Shown here in pieces: positions 34,360-42,331 of a DNA stretch of 42,331 nt (position 1 is the stretch's first letter; each line of letters begins with the position of its first letter). The notes under the pieces are model-generated. The model saw only the letters and a list, made by a program, of their open reading frames with translations. It did no database searches and was not told where the DNA came from. Origin of the DNA: Actinobacillus vicugnae (GTDB lineage Bacteria; Pseudomonadota; Gammaproteobacteria; Enterobacterales; Pasteurellaceae). The translations under genes were made by a program, and so were the position numbers. The stretch lies in the NCBI RefSeq assembly GCF_901687125.1, contig NZ_CABFJY010000013.1:1-42331 (forward strand), written 5' to 3'.

Positions 34360-35703
34360 ATGTCACACAATAATTTTCGTAAAGAGCCAACATTTGGCGC
34401 ACCGTCCGTTGCACAGTCAGCAGAACAAGTTGCAGAAGCAATAATTAATTCAGAAACAGCAAAAACAGCTGAAGCAGCAAAAGTTGCAGAGACTAACGCA
34501 ACCGTAGCATTACATTCAAATAAAGCGCCAAGTTATACTTTTACACCGATAATGAAACGCCCTGTTAATGAAGCAACAGAATTAAAATCAATTGAGGAAG
34601 CGCAAGAAGCGCAAGAAGTGAAAGCGGTAACACCAGAAACGCCAACAGCGACTAAAGATTCTGGTTTTGCGTTCTCACCTGTTTCTGAACAAGCACAAGA
34701 AAATATGGTAGAAACAGAAACTAAACATGTGGATCAACCTGTTACAGAGGAAAAACCAGTGATGAATACTAGTAATGAAGAGCGTGTGATTCCTGCGGCA
34801 AATCCGACCGCTAGCACAAATGAGCCAGTTACGGTTGCTCAAGTGCCATCAAAATTCCGCCGTTTGGGCTTAGTGGCAATTTTAGCGGCAATTTTAGGTG
34901 CAATTTTCTTCTGGTTAAAACCAAGTGCACCAGAAACTGTGGAAGAATTACAATCTCAGCAAGGAAATTCTCTGCCAATTGAGTTCCGCCCTGTAGATGA
35001 GGAAGAAGCGAAACGTGCGGAAGCACAAGCAAAAGCAGAACAAGAAGCACTTGCTCAACAACAAGCTCAGCAAGCACAACAAGTTCAGCAAGCACAACAA
35101 GTTCAGCAAGATAGCAATGTTGTGAGCCAACCAGCAACAACAGAAGCGCCTACGATAACTAGCGCAGACTCAACGGCTGTGACGGAAGTACCAAAAACTG
35201 AGCCAACGCCAGTCGCAAACAAACCTGTGGAGCAGCCAACGCCTGTAAAACCTAAGACACAAGGTAGTGTGATTCATCAATCAGAAACGGCGAAACAACC
35301 AAAAGTGAAAGCCATCACGGCAGATGAATTTAATGCGAAAAAAGCGAAAAATGCACGATTAGATCAGCTTGTAAAAAATGTAGAAGCGGGTAAACCTGTT
35401 GCAAAAACTGCTGCGCCAGCAACGGTAAAAGCAACGCCAGCAAAAGCGGAAATAAGTTCAGTTGTAGCAAGCAAAACAATGACTGTACCAAAAGGCACGT
35501 CATTAATGCAGGTATTCCGTGATAATGGTTTAAATATCTCGGATGTAAATGCAATGAGCAAAGTAAATAAAGTGGTTAGCAACCTTAAAGTAGGCGAGCG
35601 TGTAAGTGTTCGTTTAGATAAAAATAATCGAGTAGTTGAAATGAGCCTCGGTTCTGGCGGTAAATTTACTCGTCAAGCAGACGGTAGCTATAGCTTTAAA
35701 TAA
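34360..35703 (+). CDS. oapA: Opacity-associated protein A
   Basis: In H. influenzae OapA affects colony opacity and is needed for efficient nasopharyngeal colonisation and epithelial attachment. The 447-residue protein has a cytoplasmic N-terminal part (about 1-163) rich in Ala/Glu, one membrane helix at about 167-185 (LGLVAILAAILGAIFFWL), and a long Ala/Gln/Pro-rich extracytoplasmic spacer. It ends in an OapA/LysM-like domain at about 365-447 (MTVPKGTSLMQVFRDNGLN, VSNLKVGERVSVRLD). This resembles peptidoglycan-associated domains such as that of YtfB in E. coli cell division. A run of QQAQQV repeats near residue 235-250 is encoded by an 18-bp DNA repeat. GGAAAG precedes the ATG. A strong terminator separates it from oapB. 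Confidence 0.92.
   Translation: MSHNNFRKEPTFGAPSVAQSAEQVAEAIINSETAKTAEAAKVAETNATVALHSNKAPSYTFTPIMKRPVNEATELKSIEEAQEAQEVKAVTPETPTATKDSGFAFSPVSEQAQENMVETETKHVDQPVTEEKPVMNTSNEERVIPAANPTASTNEPVTVAQVPSKFRRLGLVAILAAILGAIFFWLKPSAPETVEELQSQQGNSLPIEFRPVDEEEAKRAEAQAKAEQEALAQQQAQQAQQVQQAQQVQQDSNVVSQPATTEAPTITSADSTAVTEVPKTEPTPVANKPVEQPTPVKPKTQGSVIHQSETAKQPKVKAITADEFNAKKAKNARLDQLVKNVEAGKPVAKTAAPATVKATPAKAEISSVVASKTMTVPKGTSLMQVFRDNGLNISDVNAMSKVNKVVSNLKVGERVSVRLDKNNRVVEMSLGSGGKFTRQADGSYSFK
35068..35109 (+). repeat. 18-bp tandem repeat inside oapA
   Basis: CAGCAAGCACAACAAGTT occurs exactly at 35068-35085 and 35086-35103, and a third partial copy (CAGCAA) follows. The unit is six codons (QQAQQV), so gain or loss of copies keeps the frame and changes only spacer length. 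More degenerate CAA/CAG repeats precede it. Confidence 0.85.
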
Positions 35704-35711
35704 TTAACATC

Positions 35712-35745
35712 AAAAGAGCAACGCTACAAACGTTGCTCTTTTTTT
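35712..35745 (+). terminator. Terminator between oapA and oapB
   Basis: AAAAGAGCAACG (35712-35723) and CGTTGCTCTTTT (35731-35742) form a perfect 12-bp stem with a 7-nt loop, running into seven T residues (35739-35745). It is among the strongest terminators in the window, so oapB must depend on read-through or on its own promoter in the short gap. Confidence 0.92.
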
Positions 35746-35778
35746 CTCAAAAATTTGAGAAGGGAGAAGAGAAATAAA

Positions 35779-36234
35779 ATGGGTGTTTTTTTTCTAAAAA
35801 ACTATGGAATTACACTTTGTGTTAGTGCTTTAGCATTGACTGGATGTAAACCATTAGAAGCACCGATCGAACAAGTTCAGCGAGTTCAAACGGTTATCCA
35901 TCAAACCCAAACAGAAATTAAGCCGACTGAAAAAGTTACGGTGGTAAAAAATCAAACCGCACTGCAATTTGTGTGCAAAAATGATGTTTTGGTAAAGGTG
36001 CAACGTGCCAAAGTGAAAAAAGCAAATAAGCAAACCAAACGTAGTTCAAGCAATCAGCAGGCGATTTTAGTCACTTACGGTAATACCACGCACACACTAT
36101 CGCCTGCGGTGACGAAAGACGGTAAAAAATACAGTAATATTCGCTGGACATGGGAAGAGCGCTTAAACGGTGAAATTTCGCTGATAGATAACAGCAACAA
36201 TGTGCTTGCGAGCGAATGTAAACTTAAGCCATAG
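35779..36234 (+). CDS. oapB: OapB-like lipoprotein with MliC (lysozyme-inhibitor-like) domain
   Basis: In H. influenzae oapB lies directly after oapA and is required for OapA-dependent opacity. The start at MGVFFLKNYGITL is preferred over an upstream TTG: it is an ATG with GAGA 7 nt before it and gives a clean lipoprotein signal with lipobox LTGC (Cys23). The 151-residue protein has a Lys/Gln/Thr-rich linker to about residue 60. Then comes an MliC/PliC-like beta-barrel with ALQFVCKND and a closing ECKLKP; the two cysteines probably form the family disulfide. MliC proteins inhibit c-type lysozymes, but inhibition by OapB is only inferred from the fold. Confidence 0.82.
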   Translation: MGVFFLKNYGITLCVSALALTGCKPLEAPIEQVQRVQTVIHQTQTEIKPTEKVTVVKNQTALQFVCKNDVLVKVQRAKVKKANKQTKRSSSNQQAILVTYGNTTHTLSPAVTKDGKKYSNIRWTWEERLNGEISLIDNSNNVLASECKLKP

Positions 36235-36238
36235 CAAA

Positions 36239-36294
36239 TAAGCGGTCGTTTTTAGCTCAGTTTTTGCAAAAAACTCAGCAAATTTGACCGCTTA
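36239..36294 (+). terminator. Inverted uptake-sequence-like pair between oapB and waaF
   Basis: TAAGCGGTC (36239-36247) and GACCGCTTA (36286-36294) are perfect reverse complements, with an inner AGTTTTT/AAAAAACT hairpin between them. The stem begins 5 nt after the oapB stop and ends 22 nt before waaF. It probably terminates oapB transcription. It lacks a downstream T-tract. Confidence 0.6.
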
Positions 36295-36316
36295 CTATTC
36301 AAATCAAAGGAAGAGA

Positions 36317-37354
36317 ATGAATATCTTAATTATTGGTCCGTCTTGGGTTGGCGATATGATGATGTCGCACGCACTTTACCAACAACTCAAGGTACAATAT
36401 CCGAATTGTCAAATTGATGTGATGGCGCCAGATTGGTGTCGCCCGTTATTAGCGCGAATGCCAGAAGTGCGTAAAGCAATTTCGATGCCAATTGGGCACG
36501 GCTCTTTTCGCTTATGTGAGCGCTATCAATTAGGGAAAAGTCTGCGAAATCAATATGATATGGCGATAGTGTTGCCAAACTCTCTCAAATCTGCATTTAT
36601 TCCGTTATTTGCCAAAATTGCGGTGCGCCGAGGCTGGAAAGGTGAAAGTCGCTACTTCTTTTTAAATGATTTACGTAATAACAAAACGGCTTATCCGATG
36701 ATGGTGCAGCGCTATGTTGCATTGGCTTTTGAAAAAAATACTGTGCCAGCAGCCAATCATTTACCGATGCCGATTCCGTATTTACAAACGCAAGCGGTCG
36801 AAATTTCGCAAACAAAAGCAAAATTTGCCAAGCAGTTTGAATATGCCGAACATCGTCTTGCTATTGGTTTTTGCCCTGGTGCGGAATTTGGACCTGCAAA
36901 GCGTTGGCCACATTACCATTACGCTAAATTAGCGGAAATGCTGATTGAGAAAGGCTATGCGGTGCATCTCTTTGGTTCGAATAAAGATAAGGAAGTTGGT
37001 GAACAAATTCGTGCTAATTTAGCAGAAAATTTACAACGCTATTGCGTAAATTTGGCTGGACAAACCGATTTAAATCAAGCGGTAGATCTTATTGCAGATT
37101 GTACAGCGGTAGTGAGTAATGATTCTGGGCTTATGCATATTGCTGCTGCGCTTGGTAAACCATTGGTGGCGCTCTACGGACCAACTAGTCCGCAATATAC
37201 ACCGCCATTGTCTGATAAAGCGGTGATTATTCGCTTAATTGAAGGTGGTTTGATCAAGGTACGTAAAGGGGATGCGGCGGAAGGCTATCATCAAAGTTTG
37301 ATTGATATTCAACCAAAAATGGTGATGGAAAAATTAGAAAGCTTACTAAGCTAA
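36317..37354 (+). CDS. waaF: ADP-heptose:LPS heptosyltransferase II
   Basis: WaaF adds the second L-glycero-D-manno-heptose to the inner core of lipooligosaccharide at the cytoplasmic face of the inner membrane. The start MNILIIGPSWVGDMMMS follows AAAGGAAGAG; an upstream TTG extension of 11 residues is discarded, giving 345 residues (E. coli 348). It is a GT-B fold family 9 enzyme. The N-terminal GPSWVGDMMMSHAL includes the catalytic Asp, and the C-terminal half has GFCPGAEFGPAKRWP and NDSGLMHIAAALGKPLVALYGPTSP for ADP-heptose binding. waaC follows 91 nt later, and the pair acts in consecutive steps in reverse order. A near-match uptake sequence lies at 36790-36799. Confidence 0.96.
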   Translation: MNILIIGPSWVGDMMMSHALYQQLKVQYPNCQIDVMAPDWCRPLLARMPEVRKAISMPIGHGSFRLCERYQLGKSLRNQYDMAIVLPNSLKSAFIPLFAKIAVRRGWKGESRYFFLNDLRNNKTAYPMMVQRYVALAFEKNTVPAANHLPMPIPYLQTQAVEISQTKAKFAKQFEYAEHRLAIGFCPGAEFGPAKRWPHYHYAKLAEMLIEKGYAVHLFGSNKDKEVGEQIRANLAENLQRYCVNLAGQTDLNQAVDLIADCTAVVSNDSGLMHIAAALGKPLVALYGPTSPQYTPPLSDKAVIIRLIEGGLIKVRKGDAAEGYHQSLIDIQPKMVMEKLESLLS

Positions 37355-37445
37355 GAATAAGCAGTTGAATTTAATTTGTGCTTTGATAACTTATAACAAG
37401 CATTGTGTAAAATTTGACCGCCTATTTATATGTTAAAGATAACAA

Positions 37446-38405
37446 ATGAAAGTGTTAATTGTAAAAACGTCCTCCATGGGGGATGTGATTCATACTTTAC
37501 CTGCCTTGACGGATGCACAAAAAGCGGTGTCGAATATTCAATTTGATTGGGTGGTAGAAGAAAATTTTGCGGAAATTCCTCGTTGGCATTCAGCTGTAAG
37601 AAAGGTGATCCCAATTGCGCTTCGACGCTGGCGCAAAAATTTGTGTAAACGTCAGACGTGGCTGGAATGGCAAGCCTTTTTAGCACAACTAAAAAGTGAG
37701 CAATATGATGCAGTAATTGATGCGCAAGGGTTAATTAAAAGCGCGGTGTTTGTGACTCGCCAAGCAAATGGCAAGAAATACGGTTACGATAAACATTCTG
37801 CGCGAGAGGGGTTGAGTAGTTTGTTTTATGATCAAATTTTTCAGATTGCCTATCAACAACATGCGGTAGAACGGATTAGAAAACTCTTTGCGCTGACGCT
37901 GAATTACCCTATTCCGAATGCGTTAGGCGATTATGCTATTGCACCGCATTTTGTAAAAAAAACTGAAAATCCAACCGCTTATGTTTTAGCTATTCACGCC
38001 ACAACAAGGGCCAATAAACATTGGAAAGAAGAGTATTGGCAAGAAGTGATTCGTGAGCTAAGCATTCAAGGCATCGAAATTCGTCTGCCTTGGGGGAACG
38101 AACAAGAGCAAGCTCGGGCAATACGTTTGGCAAAAAATAATCCCAATGTGAAAGTGCTAGCAAAATTATCATTAACCGAATTAGCAATGCAAATTGCGGG
38201 GGCAAAAGCGGTGGTCTCAGTTGATACTGGCTTAAGTCATTTAACCGCAGCATTAGATAAAGCGAATGTTATTTTGTATGGTACAACCGATCCGAAATTA
38301 ATTGGTGCTTATGGCAAAAATCAGCATTATCTGACGGCAAAAGGTATGGAAAATATTCTGCCATATCGAGTATTGCAAACTTTAGCAACGCTGATCACAG
38401 AATAA
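37446..38405 (+). CDS. waaC: ADP-heptose:LPS heptosyltransferase I
   Basis: WaaC (OpsX in some Pasteurellaceae) transfers the first heptose onto Kdo-lipid A. The 319-residue protein matches the E. coli length of 319. It begins MKVLIVKTSSMGDVIHTLPA, with the GT9 N-terminal loop and catalytic Asp13, followed by DAVIDAQGLIKSA and, in the C-terminal half, VSVDTGLSHLTAALDKANVILYGTTDP, where Asp and the SHL histidine line the nucleotide-sugar site. The ribosome binding site (AAAGATAAC) is weak. There is no terminator before the rpsL promoter. Confidence 0.95.
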   Translation: MKVLIVKTSSMGDVIHTLPALTDAQKAVSNIQFDWVVEENFAEIPRWHSAVRKVIPIALRRWRKNLCKRQTWLEWQAFLAQLKSEQYDAVIDAQGLIKSAVFVTRQANGKKYGYDKHSAREGLSSLFYDQIFQIAYQQHAVERIRKLFALTLNYPIPNALGDYAIAPHFVKKTENPTAYVLAIHATTRANKHWKEEYWQEVIRELSIQGIEIRLPWGNEQEQARAIRLAKNNPNVKVLAKLSLTELAMQIAGAKAVVSVDTGLSHLTAALDKANVILYGTTDPKLIGAYGKNQHYLTAKGMENILPYRVLQTLATLITE

Positions 38406-38427
38406 TCAATTTATCCCGTGTGAATAC

Positions 38428-38456
38428 TTGACTTTTAATCTACATAACACTAGAAT
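38428..38456 (+). promoter_or_regulatory. Promoter of the str (rpsL-rpsG-fusA-tuf) operon
   Basis: TTGACT (38428-38433), a 17-nt spacer and TAGAAT (38451-38456) form a near-consensus sigma-70 promoter, 71 nt ahead of rpsL. The predicted start is near 38463. Confidence 0.9.
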
Positions 38457-38463
38457 TTACCGT

Positions 38464-38490
38464 CCTTTCGTCTTTGAAAGGGTGTTTTTT
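38464..38490 (+). terminator. Hairpin with T-tract at the 5' end of the rpsL leader
   Basis: CCTTTC (38464-38469) and GAAAGG (38476-38481) form a short stem followed by GTG and six T residues. Because it begins at the predicted first nucleotides of the str mRNA it is more likely a 5' stabilising hairpin or a pause/attenuation site than a true terminator. It could also catch read-through from waaC. Confidence 0.45.
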
Positions 38491-38526
38491 AATTTTATTT
38501 TTAATAATTTTAACTGGAGCTTTTAA

Positions 38527-38901
<375 letters not shown>

Positions 38902-38997
38902 TGGATCTCCGTTAAGTAAGGCCAAACGTCTAAATTAATCAAAATTTAAACCATAAACTCCAGTCAATCGTGATGTGTCGTCACACACAATAGATGA

Positions 38998-39507
<510 letters not shown>

Positions 39508-39528
39508 TCGATTAGCTTTATATCTTCG

Positions 39529-39557
39529 AGGCTTCATCCAAATAAGTGATGAAGCCT
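39529..39557 (+). terminator. Hairpin between rpsG and fusA
   Basis: AGGCTTCATC (39529-39538) and GATGAAGCCT (39548-39557) form a perfect 10-bp stem with a 9-nt loop, followed by TACCCTTATT. The T-tract is poor, so it is probably a partial attenuator or an RNA-processing/stability element within the operon. Confidence 0.6.
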
Positions 39558-39608
39558 TACCCTTATTAAGAATTTTAATTTAAATCCCAAACAAGGTAAT
39601 AAATAAAA

Positions 39609-41714
39609 ATGGCTCGTACAACCCCTATTTCACTTTACCGTAACATCGGTATCAGTGCGCACATCGATGCGGGTAAAACAACTACTACAGAGCGTATCTT
39701 GTTCTATACAGGCGTAAGTCACAAAATCGGTGAAGTTCACGATGGTGCTGCAACAATGGACTGGATGGAACAAGAACAAGAGCGTGGTATCACGATCACA
39801 TCTGCTGCAACAACAGCATTCTGGTCTGGTATGTCACAACAATATCCACAACATCGTATCAACGTTATTGATACTCCAGGACACGTTGACTTTACGATTG
39901 AAGTTGAGCGTTCAATGCGTGTTCTTGATGGTGCAGTAATGGTTTACTGTGCAGTAGGTGGTGTTCAACCTCAATCAGAAACTGTATGGCGTCAAGCGAA
40001 TAAATACGGTGTTCCACGTATCGCATTTGTAAACAAAATGGACCGTACAGGTGCAAACTTCTTACGTGTTGTTGATCAAATCAAAACTCGTTTAGGTGGC
40101 AACGCTGTTGCATTACAACTTCCAATTGGTGCAGAAGATAGCTTCACAGGTGTAGTTGACTTAATTAAAATGAAAGCAATTAACTGGAACGAAGCTGACC
40201 AAGGTATGACTTTCACTTACGAAGATATTCCAGCTGATATGGTTGAAGCTTGTGAAGAACGTCGTGCAATGTTAGTAGAAGCAGCTGCTGAAGCATCAGA
40301 AGAGTTAATGGAAAAATTCTTTGAGGAAGGTGATCTTTCTGAAGAAGAAATCAAAAAAGCATTACGTCAACGTGTATTAGCTAGCGAAATTATTCCAGTT
40401 TGCTGTGGTTCTGCATTTAAAAACAAAGGTGTTCAAGCAATGCTTGATGCAGTAATCGACTACTTACCGGCACCTACAGATATTCCAGCAATTAAAGGTA
40501 TCAACGAAGACGAGACAGAAGGCGAACGCCATGCAAGTGATGATGAGCCATTCTCAGCATTAGCATTCAAAATTGCAACAGACCCATTTGTTGGTAACTT
40601 AACATTCTTCCGTGTTTACTCAGGGGTAATCAACTCAGGTGATACAGTTTACAACTCAGTAAAACAAAAACGTGAGCGTTTCGGTCGTATTGTACAGATG
40701 CACGCAAACAAACGTGAAGAAATCAAAGAAGTTCGTGCAGGTGATATTGCAGCTGCAATCGGCTTAAAAGAAGTTGGTACTGGTGACACATTATGTGCAC
40801 AAGATGCGCCAATCATCCTTGAGCGTATGGAATTCCCAGAGCCAGTAATCTCTGTAGCAGTAGAGCCAAAAACGAAAGCTGACCAAGAGAAAATGGGCTT
40901 AGCATTAGGTCGTCTTGCGCAAGAAGACCCTTCATTCCGTGTTCACACAGATGAAGAATCAGGTGAAACCATCATCTCAGGTATGGGTGAGTTACACTTA
41001 GATATCATTGTTGACCGTATGCGTCGTGAATTCAAAGTTGAAGCGAACATTGGTAAACCACAAGTATCTTACCGTGAAACTATCCGTACACGTGTTAACG
41101 ATGTTGAAGGTAAACACGCAAAACAATCTGGTGGTCGTGGTCAATATGGTCACGTTGTAATCGACTTATACCCATTAGATGCAGAAGGTCCTGGTTATGA
41201 GTTCGTGAACGAGATCAAAGGTGGTGTAATCCCTGGTGAATACATCCCAGCAGTTGATAAAGGTATCCAAGAACAACTTAAATCTGGTCCATTAGCAGGT
41301 TACCCAGTAGTAGATTTAGGTGTTCGTTTACACTTCGGTTCATACCACGATGTTGACTCATCTGAATTAGCGTTCAAACTTGCAGCGTCATTAGCGTTTA
41401 AAGCGGCGTTCGCAAAAGCTAACCCAGTATTACTTGAGCCAATCATGAAAGTTGAAGTGGAAACTCCACCAGACTACGTGGGTGATGTAATCGGTGACTT
41501 AAGCCGTCGTCGTGCAATGGTTAATGGTCAAGAAGCGAATGAATTCGTTGTTAAGATCAATGCCGAAGTTCCATTATCAGAAATGTTTGGTTATGCAACA
41601 GACTTACGTTCACAAACTCAAGGTCGTGCATCATACTCAATGGAACCATTAAAATACGCTGAAGCGCCAACAAGCGTTGCAGCCGCAATTATTGAAGCTC
41701 GTAAAGCTAAATAA
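39609..41714 (+). CDS. fusA: Elongation factor G
   Basis: EF-G is the GTPase that drives translocation and, with RRF, ribosome recycling. The 701-residue protein is full length (E. coli 704). The G domain has G1 [16 protein letters not shown]2 [12 protein letters not shown]3 DTPGHVDF and G4 NKMDRTGA. Domains II-V follow, with domain IV ([14 protein letters not shown]) inserting into the A site. The codon use is strongly biased to a small set (GGT, CGT, GAA, TTA), as expected for very high expression. It is followed by a hairpin and then tuf. Confidence 0.99.
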   Translation: MARTTPISLYRNIGISAHIDAGKTTTTERILFYTGVSHKIGEVHDGAATMDWMEQEQERGITITSAATTAFWSGMSQQYPQHRINVIDTPGHVDFTIEVERSMRVLDGAVMVYCAVGGVQPQSETVWRQANKYGVPRIAFVNKMDRTGANFLRVVDQIKTRLGGNAVALQLPIGAEDSFTGVVDLIKMKAINWNEADQGMTFTYEDIPADMVEACEERRAMLVEAAAEASEELMEKFFEEGDLSEEEIKKALRQRVLASEIIPVCCGSAFKNKGVQAMLDAVIDYLPAPTDIPAIKGINEDETEGERHASDDEPFSALAFKIATDPFVGNLTFFRVYSGVINSGDTVYNSVKQKRERFGRIVQMHANKREEIKEVRAGDIAAAIGLKEVGTGDTLCAQDAPIILERMEFPEPVISVAVEPKTKADQEKMGLALGRLAQEDPSFRVHTDEESGETIISGMGELHLDIIVDRMRREFKVEANIGKPQVSYRETIRTRVNDVEGKHAKQSGGRGQYGHVVIDLYPLDAEGPGYEFVNEIKGGVIPGEYIPAVDKGIQEQLKSGPLAGYPVVDLGVRLHFGSYHDVDSSELAFKLAASLAFKAAFAKANPVLLEPIMKVEVETPPDYVGDVIGDLSRRRAMVNGQEANEFVVKINAEVPLSEMFGYATDLRSQTQGRASYSMEPLKYAEAPTSVAAAIIEARKAK

Positions 41715-41729
41715 TTTTATTTTCAATCT

Positions 41730-41761
41730 GAGCCATAGCAATAGGGTTATGGCTCCTTTTT
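41730..41761 (+). terminator. Terminator-like hairpin between fusA and tuf
   Basis: GAGCCATA (41730-41737) and TATGGCTC (41748-41755) form an 8-bp stem, followed by C and five T residues (41757-41761). It lies 15 nt after the fusA stop and 15 nt before the tuf start, so it may reduce tuf read-through, with tuf also served by promoters inside fusA as in E. coli. Confidence 0.65.
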
Positions 41762-41763
41762 AG

Positions 41764-42331
<568 letters not shown>

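Noticed and set aside
34829..35140. Antisense Leu/Val-rich reading frame opposite oapA
   Set aside because: It is the reverse reading of the CAA/CAG-rich repeat; no ribosome binding site and no family resemblance.

Overview
The window is a piece of ordinary Pasteurellaceae chromosome (AT-rich, about 40% G+C by eye) with no phage, IS element or CRISPR array. The DNA-uptake word ACAAGCGGTC occurs 11 times as a perfect 10-mer on the two strands, against about 0.08 expected by chance. It is the uptake signal of the Actinobacillus pleuropneumoniae / Mannheimia / Glaesserella clade rather than the Haemophilus influenzae type (AAGTGCGGT). A fused gshF, a fused lplT-aas, oapA/oapB and comE1 also fit Pasteurellaceae. 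I cannot name the species.

Layout. 1-175: tRNA-Asn (cut by the window edge) and tRNA-Phe on the minus strand behind a strong promoter. 251-2782: mutY-yggX-mltC operon (minus). 2879-4170: a VOC-family gene, a candidate small RNA with its own promoter and terminator, then sfsA. 4180-6236: heat-shock operon hslVU with a sigma-32-type promoter and an inverted-repeat element between the two genes. 6368-9614: mscL, then trkH-hemG and yigZ (minus). 9778-10728: a lone TAXI-type TRAP binding protein. 10786-11427: yagU. 11619-17372: a Fur-box-controlled haem uptake operon, chaN - TonB receptor - hmuTUV. 17557-21453: purL with a PurR box. 21598-24030: bglA and a BglG/LicT antiterminator, with a CRP site and an RNA-antiterminator/terminator pair in the bglA leader. 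24391-30001: a tryptophan-type permease, a divergent MerR-like regulator and a three-domain LplT-Aas phospholipid repair protein, with a repeated operator-like motif in both promoter regions around the regulator. 30162-34022: gshF, psd and comE1 (minus), comE1 carrying a competence-type CRP-S site. 34360-36234: oapA and oapB. 36317-38405: waaF and waaC. 38428 to the end: the str operon rpsL-rpsG-fusA-tuf, with tuf running off the edge.

Functionally the window mixes cell-envelope work (mltC, mscL, psd, lplT-aas, waaFC, oapAB), iron/haem acquisition, redox chemistry (gshF, yggX, mutY, hemG), competence (comE1 and uptake sequences) and translation. The least explained parts are intergenic: the roughly 125-nt candidate RNA at 3308-3435, the CACTTTTAG motif system around 25684-26516, the inverted-repeat element splitting hslV from hslU, and a long hairpin bracketed by 12-bp direct repeats at 33533-33661. 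Start sites were moved downstream of the longest reading frame for hslV, mscL, yagU, licT, bglA, mtr, oapB, waaF and rpsG, using ribosome binding sites and family N-termini.
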